Part shown: positions 25,301 to 37,400 of the stretch, in pieces | Layout of the letters: each line of letters begins with the position of its first letter | Position numbering within the stretch: the first letter of the stretch is position 1 | The notes under the pieces: model-generated | Seen by the model: only the letters and a program-made list of their open reading frames with translations | The model's database searches: none | Told to the model about the DNA's origin: nothing | NCBI GenBank assembly: GCA_030710605.1 | Contig: CP092874.1 | Location: 66,743,881-66,807,880 of the forward strand | Source of the DNA: Cordylochernes scorpioides | Taxonomy: Eukaryota; Arthropoda; Arachnida; Pseudoscorpiones; Chernetidae | DNA length: 64,000 nt | Direction: 5' to 3' | Program-made: the position numbers and the translations under genes

Positions 25301-28300
25301 TAATTTGACATCACAATTATACAAGGTAATAAGACCTAAATAGTGTGTGATGTTTCAGCCTTGTTATCATCTTCAGACAAATTCACAACTTCAAAAACAC
25401 ATTCAGCACTTTTGTCTGAAGATGGTAACAACGCTGTAACCGAAACGTCACACTCTATTTATTTGGATTTGGTCTTATTACCTTGTGTTTATAATTTGAC
25501 GTCATTTTGAGCAGACCCACCTACCATGTAGTTCTTCACCCACAAGTAGGTGGTTGGCTTCTGAGAAATCACCATGTTCAGGGGGTTTCAGAAATAAGGA
25601 ATCACATTGGGTGGTTTGATAAGTCCCCCTAAGTACATACAGCATTACCTTTCTTAATATGAATTTCAGGGAGCCACAAAAATACACATTTTGATGATTT
25701 TTTTTGCTGTTGTTGTTGTCTTCTTTCTTATTTCCACTCAATCATATTAGGATATCAAGTTATGACCCTTGATGGTGTCTGTTTGACAACAATCATAATT
25801 GGGTGAAGTAGAATGCGTCTGCCTTTGTCATTAAGACTGGGAACACTACTTAGTGGCAGGCCGACTTAGTTCCAAAAGAAATGGCCGCCTCTGACATGAG
25901 GAACAGATGCCATGTGCAGCCGCTCCTAACATGGAGTACAAACGCTGCTCATCTGTTGTTGTTTTTTCTTATCCCCTTGTGTAAATATTTACAAATTCTA
26001 TGAGTTCATGCTCCTCGAGCTGTTTGATAAGCAACGGCCTCTCCCAAAGGTCTTGTTTAGTACATCTAATGCAAGTCAAAATATTTTTATTTTCTACTAA
26101 TTTTGTGTTTAACAATTTAAAGAACTATTGTATTTAATAAATGAAATTGTGAGATGAGCACAATGTTCAAATTATTATTTACATTGGTTATATTTTAGGG
26201 GGATTATAAACACAAGGTAATAAGACCAATAGATTTGTGTTTATAATCTATAATCCAAAGTGTGCCTTATCATTTTAGGGGGATGATGGGGGACAATAGA
26301 GAAAATAAAGTAAATTATTGAAAATGACATTTTATCAAGGTACAAGACTGGCTTCTTTCTGTCAGACTATTGATCAAGTGGTTTCTGATTGAGTAATCAA
26401 CCTTTATGTCTATTCTGGGGTATTCTAGGAATAAAGAACTTCCCCAAAGATATTTGTTTTCCCATCTCTCTATATTGGTATAGGATTACATTCAGGTTGG
26501 AGCGGTGCAGGAAAGTCTGCCAGCTTTTACAAATCTCACAAGTCCCATTCAGACAAACTGAGATGGTATTGTCACAGACTCCTGTTGTGTGTCAGGAGGA
26601 GGTCCAGGGAGTGTCCAGCCTGCTGCTCACACTGACCGAGATCTTCCAGAAGAAGTCTGAGATGCCTCACTTCCACAACACTCTGATGAAGCGTCTTGAA
26701 GTTGCATCTAAAACTGGCTCCCTGCATATCAAGAAACTGCCTTCTGTTCTCAGAGCAGAACTCGTGCGCAAGTTCCATCTCCTACCTGATAAACACCAGC
26801 AAGACATCTGGAGATTCCTGAATGGGGAAGTGTCCAAGTTGGTGCAGGACAAGCTGTCAGGTTAGTAGATGTTTCTTACTTGGTTGTAGGACTTAAGAGG
26901 TGCTGGTTGGGCAAGTTTTAACATAGTTCCCTTCACCCTGAGTTTTATTCATTTACCATAGAATCTCTCTCTGAAAGGTATTAGCCAATAAACACAAGGT
27001 AATAAGACCAAATAAATAAATAGTGTGAAATGTTTCAGTAACAGCGTTAAGTAAAAGTACTGAATCTAGTACTTTTGTCTGAAATGGTAACAACGCTGTT
27101 ACCAAAATGTCACACACTATTTATTTTTTTGGATTTGGTCTTATTACCTTGTGTTTATAATCTATAATTCAAATTGTGCCTTATCGTACTAACCAATTGA
27201 TTAGAGAAGCGTGGACGCGGGCGCCACTTGGAGGCGCTGCATGAAGATAACTGACCAATGGGAACGGCCCAACTCAACGGTCCTTCTTACTTGTATATAC
27301 CTTAAGCCTGCTTTTGTTTTACTGCTGTGTGCGGTTGCTATTCTTTTGTCAACATATATATCCTTATATCTTTTAATAATACTATATTTATAAAATCACT
27401 TATTTGGCTGTTCTTTTGCATCACCGACCCACAACACCAATATTTGATTTATCCTAGATAAACATAAAATGCAAAATTTGTATTATATTCAATTGCACAT
27501 GCAAAATTGTGAAAATAATTTTTGAATGTACCAGGTCTATTAGTATGAAACGCGAAAATTTTCAGTGAATTCAAAAGTTCACCAATTCCATACAACAAAA
27601 GATTTTTTATTCAAAGTAATTGCCCTGATTAGCTATACGCTCGGACCACCTTTCAGGCAATTTTTGAATTCTTTGTCTGAAAAATTCTATTCCTTTTGAG
27701 TCGAACCAGTCAACAAGCCATTTTCGGAGTATGTCTAAGTTAGAAATTCCTGTTTTTTTAGGGCGTGTCCTAAAGATGTGAAAAGGTGGTAGTCCGACGG
27801 CGCTAAGTCTGGTGAGTACGGCGGGTGGGGTAAGAGTTCCCAGCCCAAGTCTTTTATGGTGTTTTTGACCACTGTAGCGTTGTGGGCTGGAGCGTTGTCA
27901 TGCTGCAGTATCAGCTTGTTGTGCTTTTCATGCAATTCCGGTCTTTTTTCATTCAATGCCTCTCTCAAACTGTGCATTTGTTGTTTGTAGCGACTAGTAT
28001 TGACCGTTTCGCCAGGTTTCAGAAGCTTGAAATATACTACGCCGGTCTGGTCCCACCATACGCAAAGCATTGCCTTTTTCCCTAAGCGATTGGGCCTAGG
28101 CTTCCTTTTTGGAAATTGGCCGAGCAGGCCCCACGACTTTTGGCGCATAGGATTGCTGAAGTGGATCGATTTCTCATCAGAAGTTACGATTCGGTGCAAA
28201 AATGACTTCTTTTCATGCCTGGCGAACAGCCCTTCGCAGGTTACCAGACGCCGTTCTTGCTGCCTTTCGCTCAACTCGTGGGGGACCTATCTGGAAAGCT

Positions 28301-31300
28301 TTTGGGTCATTCTGAGGCTGTTTAAACGTAGGGAAACAGAACCTTGAGACACCTGGAGCTGTCTCGCGAGTTTCTCCTGCATTTGGGTACTGTCGTCATC
28401 CAACAAAGCTTGCAGTTCAGTGTCCTCGAACCTTTGGTGCGGTTTTCCACGTGGTTCATTATCAAGTTCGAAATCGCCACTTTGGAATTTTTTAAACCAC
28501 CTGTAACACTGTGATTTGCTCAGAGCGTGGTCGCCGTGAACTTCCTCGAGCATTCGGTGGGCTTTAGTGGCACTTTTCTTCCTGTTGAAGGCGAACAACA
28601 AAACTTCCCGCAAATGGGCACTTTTTGGCTTGGAAATCACCATTTTCCACGGGCTCTAGAAATTTTCTACGATTTGAATTTTTCTAAAACTCCACACATG
28701 CTGATGCCACGTGAGTCAAAAAACAAAATGCCTTCAACAGCGCCACCGTCGGCTCAAATAAAGTTGCACAGCGCCCTCTGGCAGCCATTTTCGCATTTCA
28801 TACTAATAGACCTGGTATATTCTCACATTGTGTTACTTGACCATATTATTCTCCGAGGAGTCACTTACTTCTAAATATTCCCCAAATGATTCTCAACACA
28901 CTTCCTAGAAGGCTTCACTGGTATCCTTCACTTTGGACTAAATTCATTTATCTCAATATACAGTAGAACCTCCATGAGAGGACACTCACGCTAGAGGACA
29001 CCTCTCTACAAAGGACAGTTTTCATTTGCAAAATTACTGTATGAAAAAGTGAGAGTTGTATAAGCTTATGATTTTTCTTTGTTTTAAAAATGAATCGATG
29101 TTTAATTGAATATTACACCTTAGTTCTATATATTTTATTGCTTAAAAAGGAACACAACAAAACAAAAATAAACTACAATTGCAAATGATTTGATAACTAT
29201 CAAAGAAGAAAAAACAATAATAATAATAATAATAATAAATGATGATGATAAAAATTGAATATGTCTGCCAGAAAAATGCTTCTATGAATTAACAAATAAG
29301 AATAATTACAAAATTAACATATAAACTTCAAACAATTACCAATTTTACAATTTATCAACTCTCTGGTAAGAAGACACTTCTCCCTAAAGGACACTTAGGC
29401 TCTGCAATTAGGTTTCCTTTACTTCACTTCACTTTATGATCCAAATAACACTAGAGGATTGTTGATCAGTCAGTCAGTCTGAGGGGCACAGATGAGGTTT
29501 TAGATTCCATGGCCAACAGTTGATGCGTGAGGCAGACTGGATGGTCACCTATCTCCACATCGTGGTCGACTCTCTCTGCATCCACATGAACAAGTCCAGC
29601 CACTCCAAGTTCTTCCAGGAAGAAGTTTCCAGCACCCGGGACCTGGTAGCCAACTTCCTCCAGATGGACCCTCTCCCGGTACAGGTGAGTCCTCTAGTCC
29701 GGAGTCCAGCCAGCAGGTATAACCCTGAGGTCTGTGCAGCTGATCACACCTCACCTGCAGCTCTGGGAGAGCTTGGTCTCCAGGGCTCACTGCAAGGACC
29801 TTGACCTTGAGCACTTGCGCAAGTTACTGGACTCCCAGCCAGTGGATCTTGATGTTCGCTACCTCGGCCTCCAGATCTTGATGGCCACCTCCCCCAGTCC
29901 CTGCAAGACCATAGGGAAACTCCTGACTCTACTGGAGGCCCAACACCCTCCAACCTGTCTCCCTGTAGGTCCTGATACCTCAGGGGACCTGCCTCAGGCT
30001 CTGTGGACCTTGTGGCTACAAAAACTAGACCTAGTGACCCGGTACAAGCCAAAATTACTGGAAAAGACAGTCCGACAAGTCCTAGACTGTGGGCTGAGCA
30101 GGTAGGTTTCCCTCCCTACATACTACATAGTGATTCAACAGAGTTGTCTCCTAGACAGTGAGATGAAGCACCATTGGGTTCTAGAGATGATGGAAATGTC
30201 ACCACTTGGAGAGAGTTTACTCAAATGTTTTAGCAAATTACATTTAAAAGGGGGTCAGTGTGGAAGGGTAGTCTAAACCATTGGTTTTTGGCCGCTACAA
30301 CCTGGGTTAAATTCCCACATTGGGCACTTTAAAAAAAAAAAAAAATGCTCCAATGTCCCCTGATTCTTGAACACATCCAACCCTACCAGCGAGTGCAGGT
30401 AACTAAACAGGGCTCTGGTACATTTGTAAGTGCAAAGTCGAACTGCTTTTCACATGTGTAGACATGTGGTGCATTTACAGTAAAAGCAGTCGCCTATCTC
30501 TACCCACCATGATTATCATGGTCTGTAACACGTGTACCAGGGATAAGCAAAAAAAAAGGGTATTTTCTGCCATTATTCACAGTTTTATACTTTTGTGTCC
30601 AGCGAAGGCAGCAGCCCTTGCTTGGAGTTGTTCAGCTCCAAGTTCATCACCTGCTCTCCCCAGCTCTCTGCGCTGTTCAGCCAGATCTTCCAGGTCTTCA
30701 AGGAGTGTTTCCAAGCCCCTAAAAGGTAAATACACTAATGATTGTAAATGCTCCCGATTCTTGCAAAAGTTCAACCCCATCAGCGAGTGCATGTAACCAA
30801 ACGGGGCTCTGGCATATTTGTAAGTGCAAAGTCGAACTGCTTTTCACATGTGTAGACATGTGGTGCATTTACAGTAAAAGCAGTCATCTACTTCTACCCA
30901 CCATGATTAACATGACCTGTACCACGTGTACTAGGGATAATAATACTATTTTCTTTTTTCAAACTTTTTATTTGAGAAGTTATTTTATGAATAATTCACT
31001 TTCTCTTTAAACCACCCAACTAAAGGTTTAACATCTAGGTAGTTGTGTAATTCTCTCATTGTTGACTCAATGGCTGTTGTTTACAGAAAGTCCACAGATA
31101 TGACAGACCTCCCAACCACAGTCCTGGAGGCACTGGCCAATGGAACTCCAGACTTCCACGCCACTTTCACCTCCTGGATCCAAAGTGAAGGTTCCAGCAC
31201 CATCTGGCGGCTGGATGGGGATCGGCTCTCCAAGCTCCTTCAGGTGAGTCAGGAATACATATGTACTAGTTGTTATGTGACTTTCTTCTACCTCAAGGCT

Positions 31301-31340
31301 CAGCCAGTTTGGGTCACTCTTGTTCGGCTTGTTCGGCGGT

Positions 31341-31380
<40 letters not shown>

Positions 31381-31447
31381 GGCCCCTGCGCAAGGATGAC
31401 ACGCAAAATCGTGAAGCGTTCCACTCCTGTTCGGCTTGTTCGGCGGT

Positions 31448-31487
<40 letters not shown>

Positions 31488-34400
31488 GGCCCCTGCGCAA
31501 GGATGACACGCAAAATCGTGAAGCGTTCCACTCCTGCACAACTTCTCTCCTACATAACATATATTATATATAGTTAAACCTGCCTATAGCATCCCCTCTT
31601 GGGACTCACCAAAATAGGATGCTATAGACAGGTCACTTTTAATGTAAATAGCATTGTACTACGTATTTAAAATCAGGCGCTATAGAGAGGGAGGTGCTAT
31701 TTAGAGGGGGTGCTATAGACAGGTTTAACTGTATTTATATACACAGTAGAAATTCCCTGTAAAAGACAACAGCTAAATGCAGAGCCAAAGTGTCCTTTAG
31801 GGTGAGTTGTCCTCTTACCGGAGAGTTGCTAAATAGTAAAAATCGTAATTTTGCAAATGAAAACTGTTCTTTGTAGAGAGGTGTCCTCTCATGGAGGTTC
31901 TCTCTACTGTATTAAAATAGAGCACTAGAAAAGATGGAAAAGAAAAATCACCTCTTCAGTCCAAATAAGTGCAAAAACGAAGTGCCACCTTTTTATTCCC
32001 AAAAAATTGGCTTAGCTGCAAATTCTGAAGATTTCAGATTCTGTAGATCCCATGAAATAAAAGCCCCCACCTGGACTCACAAGGGCCAGTGGGAGTTCTG
32101 AATTCACCTAAACTGGGTTTGTGGCTTTGTCACTGACCCGAGTCTACCTGATTACAAAGATGACCATGGGTGACACTTATTTTAAAGTATTTTGTCAGGG
32201 AAGTTATAATGTTAGAAAACTTGAATAAGCACCCTCAGATTCATCAAATTACAGAAATGTCTTTGCAATCCCCCATTTCCCGAGTTTTATATGAATTGCC
32301 AGGTTGACAGAGCAGTTTACAAAGGGGCAACTTTGCTGTACTTGGCTCAGCTCTGAGGACACAAACTTACCTTGTTCCATTACTTTCTCCTTAGCTGTGG
32401 AAATCAATGTTTTCTGTCTCAACCAAGATTATTATTATTATAAAATATAAGATTATTTTTAACTAATACTGCGGACTGTGCACTTTGACATGTATTGACA
32501 AAATGTCAATAAAATTGTGTCAATTGTCTAAACCAAGATGTGTTACAGCTCCTTGAATCTAAGAAGATGCTCGCCAATTCTAAGGACCTGGCTTCCCGGA
32601 CTCTGATGGGTCTCCTGGTTCTGTTGCCATCAGCCAGAAAGTCCCAGTTGACCCAGGTGGCCCAGCTCCTCTACCACATGGCCCTGTACAGTGGTTCTGG
32701 TTTGCCCTACTCCCTTATAGCTGGCTTCATCTTCGACCAGCTCCTGGCCAAGGTGGGTTCACTTCCATGTGTAGTAACACCTTGAGGCAACATTGCGCTG
32801 TTTGTTGCAGAGCCACCAGGAGAACAACTCACAGCTCTTCAACCAGGGCATTGAGATCCTGGCAGTGTTGAAGGATCATTCCAAGCCAGAGAATTTTATC
32901 TCTTCTGTAAGTTACCTCTGTGATGGTCTTGAAATAAATTTGTTTTTAAAAAGTGTGTGTGTGTGTGTGTGTGTGTAGAAACATTTTCCAATGTTAACAA
33001 ACAAAAGTTTGTTACTAATGAACCGCTGAACCAATAAAAGTACTTCATGCTGATTTTCTAATGAACTCAATGCTGATTGGCCAATTGAAATCACATGATG
33101 GTAAAGAACCAATCAGCGTGAACACAAATAAACTGCTACCTAATACAGTACACAAATACATTTAAACAGATTTAAGGCATATATTATAATTGAGTATAAA
33201 TTATTTTTATGCCATAAAATACTTTTAAAAGTTACACCCTGCCATTGAGGCAAGTAACCAAATAGATCTCTGGTTGTACTGCCTTCTACATGTGTGGATA
33301 GGTAGTGTGCTTACAGGAGACACTAGCACATAATCTAAATACAGTTAAACCTGTCTATAGCGCCTTCCTCTCTATAGCACCCTATTTTTGTGAGTCCCAA
33401 GATGGGGCGCTATAGACAGGTTTAACTGTATTTATATAAAATAATGATACATATGAATTGAATTGATATTCCAAATATGTTTTCGCCAATATGATTAGGA
33501 CTGGGTTGTTATTGCCATTCCAGTCCTGTGTTCATGCCATGGTTGTGGCTAGAGAACTAGGGTGGTCCTGATATAATTCTGTGATGTTGTTACAGATGGT
33601 GGCCAAGCTGCAGGCTGTCCAGTCGCCCCAGCTGGCGGAACAGATGATCTTCCTGCTCTACAGAGCTGCCCAGATGGTAACTGCTGCACTGACTGACCAT
33701 CTCCTGTGCCACTAACTGAGTCTGGTGTCCAGCTCCCAACTGCCGTCAAGGAGTCCGTGACTGACAAACTGGCCGGACTCTACTCTCTCACAGTCCAGGA
33801 TCTTCCAGCACTGTGGTGCTCTCAGGCCTGCTTAAAACTGTCTGCCCTTCAGGTAGGTTCTACACAACTTGTGGTGGGTGTGAGGTTTACAATTAGTACA
33901 CACTGTGCAGGACCTGAGTCCCATACTCCTCCAACTGATTGAAGCCTCCGTCAAACAGCTCCCAAAGAATTTAGTCGCTCAGCTCTGCTCGGCCTACCTC
34001 CTCTACCTACAGACCATCCTGAAGAAGAGGTACCCTGCAGCTTTAACGATGGACTCTGGACTCCTAAAGCCCTTGCCGGAAGATGAGGCCAGTCCGACTG
34101 TGGAACTGCAGTATGAAGAGGAGAGTCTTCTCTCCACTCTCATTGCCAACCTTCCTCCTGAATCTCAGGGACCTCTTCTGGACCAGCTAATCACCTTTAC
34201 GGTAAGTCTCATGGTGAACATGGTTCTTTTGAAGAGAGCAAAGTGATCTTATAATTATAAAATATTGTTTATCATCAGGTACCAAATTCTATTTAATGCA
34301 CCTATTAAATATGCTCCTAAAAAGCCATAGTGGCTGCAACACAATTCCACCAAGGCACTGTAGCTAAATGGAGTGTTGCAGGAAGAAGAGCTGGAGATTG

Positions 34401-37400
34401 GCCTGGTGTTGCTGCACCACCTGGTGCCCCAGCTGCCCCCGGAGGTCTTCAGCCCCAGACTCTACCCGGTGAGTGCTACTCCACTGGTGTCTACCCTTGT
34501 TGGCTTGTGTTCTATTTATGGTCCCTTGTAGGAATCTCATGTACTGTATATATTCATGGTGTTCCTTGTAGGAATCTCATGTACTGTACATGTTTTCGTG
34601 GTGTTCCTTGTAGGAATCTCATGTACTGTACATGTTTTTGTGGTGTTCCTTGTAGGAATCTCATGTACTGTACATGTTTTCGTGGTGTTCCTTGTAGGAA
34701 TCTCATGTACTGTACATGTTTTCATGGTGTCCCTTGTAGGAATCTCATGTACTGTACATGTTTTCATGGTCCCTAATAGGAACCTCGAGGCCTGTACATG
34801 TTCATGGTCCCTAATAGGAACTGTTTGTGGTGTTCCTTGTAGGAATCTCATGTACTGTACATGTTTTCGTGGTGTTCCTTGTAGGAATCTCATGTACTGT
34901 ACATGTTTTCGTGGTGTTCCTTGTAGGAATCTCATGTACTGTACATGTTTTCGTGGTGTTCCTTGTAGGAATCTCATGTACTGTACATGTTTTCGTGGTG
35001 TTCCTTGTAGGAATCTCATGTACTGTACATTTTTTGTGGTGTTCCTTGTAGGAATCTCATGTACTGTACATGTTCGTTGTGTTCCTTGTAGGAATCTCAA
35101 GGACTGTACATGTTTTCGTGGTGTTTCTTGTAGGAATCTCATGTACTGTACATGTTTTCGTGGTGTTCCTTGTAGGAATCTCATAGACTGTACATGTTTG
35201 TTGTGTTCCTTGTAGGAAACTCAAGGATTCCATTCTCACCTCAATGCTGTGTGCAGATGCTTGAGAAAGGCCGTGCTCTCCTTCCTAAGCAGCCGACCCT
35301 GAGCCTGGAGCTGGTGGCCCACTTTTACCGCCCCCTCACCCTGCTGGTAGCTGAGGCCATGAAGGTGACTACACTAGATCTGTAACCTGGGCTGGATTTT
35401 TCAGTTAATGAATAATTTAAAAATCTTCCAATTTTCTCCAAATTAGTCTTGATATTTTTTCCTATCAACTAGGGTAAAAATATTATATTTATAAGGTTTA
35501 AGCAAACATAGTTCAATTAAAATGCAGAAATTTTAGGACATTTGGTTATACAGTAGAACTACCTCCCTGTAAAGGACATCTAATTGTAGAGCCAAAGTGT
35601 CCTTTAGGGAGCGGTGTCCTCTTACTGCTGAGAGTTGCTAAATACAGTTAAATAAACCTGTCTATAGCGCCCCCTCTTGGGACTCACCAAAATAGGGTGC
35701 TATAGACAGGTCACTTTTAATGTAAATTGTTTACATTTTAATGTTTAAAATCGAGCGCTATAGAGAGGAAGGCGCTATTTAGAGGGGGTGCTATAGACAG
35801 ATTTAACTGTATTAAAATTGTTTTTTTTTTGCTCATCCCTAGTACACGTGGTACAGGCCATGATAATCATGGTGGGTAGTTAGCGACTGCTTTTTACTGT
35901 AAGCGCACCACATGTCTACACATGTGAAAGCAGTTCGACAGTAAAATTGTTAATTTTGAAAATGAAAATAATATCCTTTGTAGAGAGGTGTCCTCTCATT
36001 GAGATTGTTCTAGTGAATTGGTAAAATAGAGAGAACAATGCCCAACATCAGTGAATATCTTACCCACAATCCCTACTTTGATACTCACCATCTGGTAGTA
36101 AACCACTGTCTGCCGCCAGGATCCCAAGTTCCCTGCAGTCAACCTGCTGCTGGAACTCTGCATGCCCACCATGGACCTGCCAGCTGCTCCCCTCAGACCT
36201 AGACTTGCGCTGGGCTCCCACATCTGTAGTCTGCTGACCACCTACATCCACCATGCCCAGGCTTCCCACGCCTGGATTTCTGCCTCTGTGCAGCGTAAGT
36301 CTCTCAGCACAACACTGCTTCATCCGCACTCTCTGTACCCAGGTGTCTGACACACAGCTCTCTCACTGATTCTGGTGGTGGCACCTTGTAAAGTTGAACA
36401 GCTTCCAGCAGTCACATATCTCCACCATACTAGTGTTTTAGGGGGTCTAAACCATTGGTTTTATACCGCTACAACCCGGGTTCGATTCCCGTATTGGGCA
36501 CTTTTTTCTGATTTAAAAAAAAAAAAAAAATGCTTCAATGGCCCCCGATTCTTTCAAAAGTCCAACCCCACCAGCGAGTGCAAGTAACCAAACGAGGCTC
36601 TGGCACATTTGTAAGTGAAAATTCAAACTGCTTTTCACATGTGTAGACATGTGGTGACTTACAGTAAAAGCAGTACCCTACTTCTACCCACCATGATTAT
36701 CATGGCCTGTTCCACGTGTTTTTTTTTTTGCTTAACCCTAGTAAACGTGGTACAGGCCATGATAATTTTGGTGGGTAGAAGTAGGCGACTGCTTTTACTG
36801 TAAGTGCACCGCATATCTACACATGTGAAAAGCAGTTCGACTTTGCACTTATAAATATGCCAGAGCCACGTTTGGATACCATTTATCCACGTGTACTATG
36901 GATAAGCAAAAACACACTCTCTGCACTCTGACATTGAAACACTTGATTCAAAGGACACTCCACTCTCTCTCTTAATTCTGATGGTGGCACGTTGTAAAGT
37001 TGAACTGTCTCCAGCAGTCACATATCTCCACCATACTAGTGCTGTGTAACTAAACATGCTACCACCTAGCTACACCTGGTGGTCCATAGTACATTCAGCT
37101 TATAAGGTTTAAGAGTTTAACAATTATTTGTGTATTTCTCCCCCCAAGTCTATATATCTATTTTTGACATTATGACTTAAACTGGGCTCATAGTTGCAAA
37201 TATACTTAGTTTATTACAAATCAATATGTTTTTGATGGTTCATTACAAGTCAATATGTGCTAGTAGTTTATTGCTAGTTAATGTGTATTTTTAGTTAACT
37301 GGATGTGTGTTGATAGTTAACTGGATGTGTGTTGATAGTTAACTGGATGTGTGTTGATAGTTAACTGGATGTGTGTTGATAGTTAACTGGATGTGTGTTG

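Larger units (their letters stand above)
35550..36015. mobile_element. MITE-B split by MITE-C and SINE-A
   Basis: Left part 35550-35642 (ACAGTAGAACTACCTCCCTG to GAGAGTTGCTAAATA), right part about 35939-36015 (AGTAAAATTGTTAATTTTG to GAGATTGTTCTAGTG). Confidence 0.72.

Noticed and set aside
29217..29240. Regulatory role for the (ATA)n run
   Set aside because: A simple sequence run in AT-rich DNA; nothing supports more.
31348..31560. Minus-strand frame with SLRRGHANLLCIVPI
   Set aside because: A familiar translation of the antisense of U6 RNA, not a protein.
34537..35215. Open frames of 215-219 codons on both strands
   Set aside because: They are the 42-bp minisatellite read through; unit length is divisible by three, and there is no codon or domain evidence.
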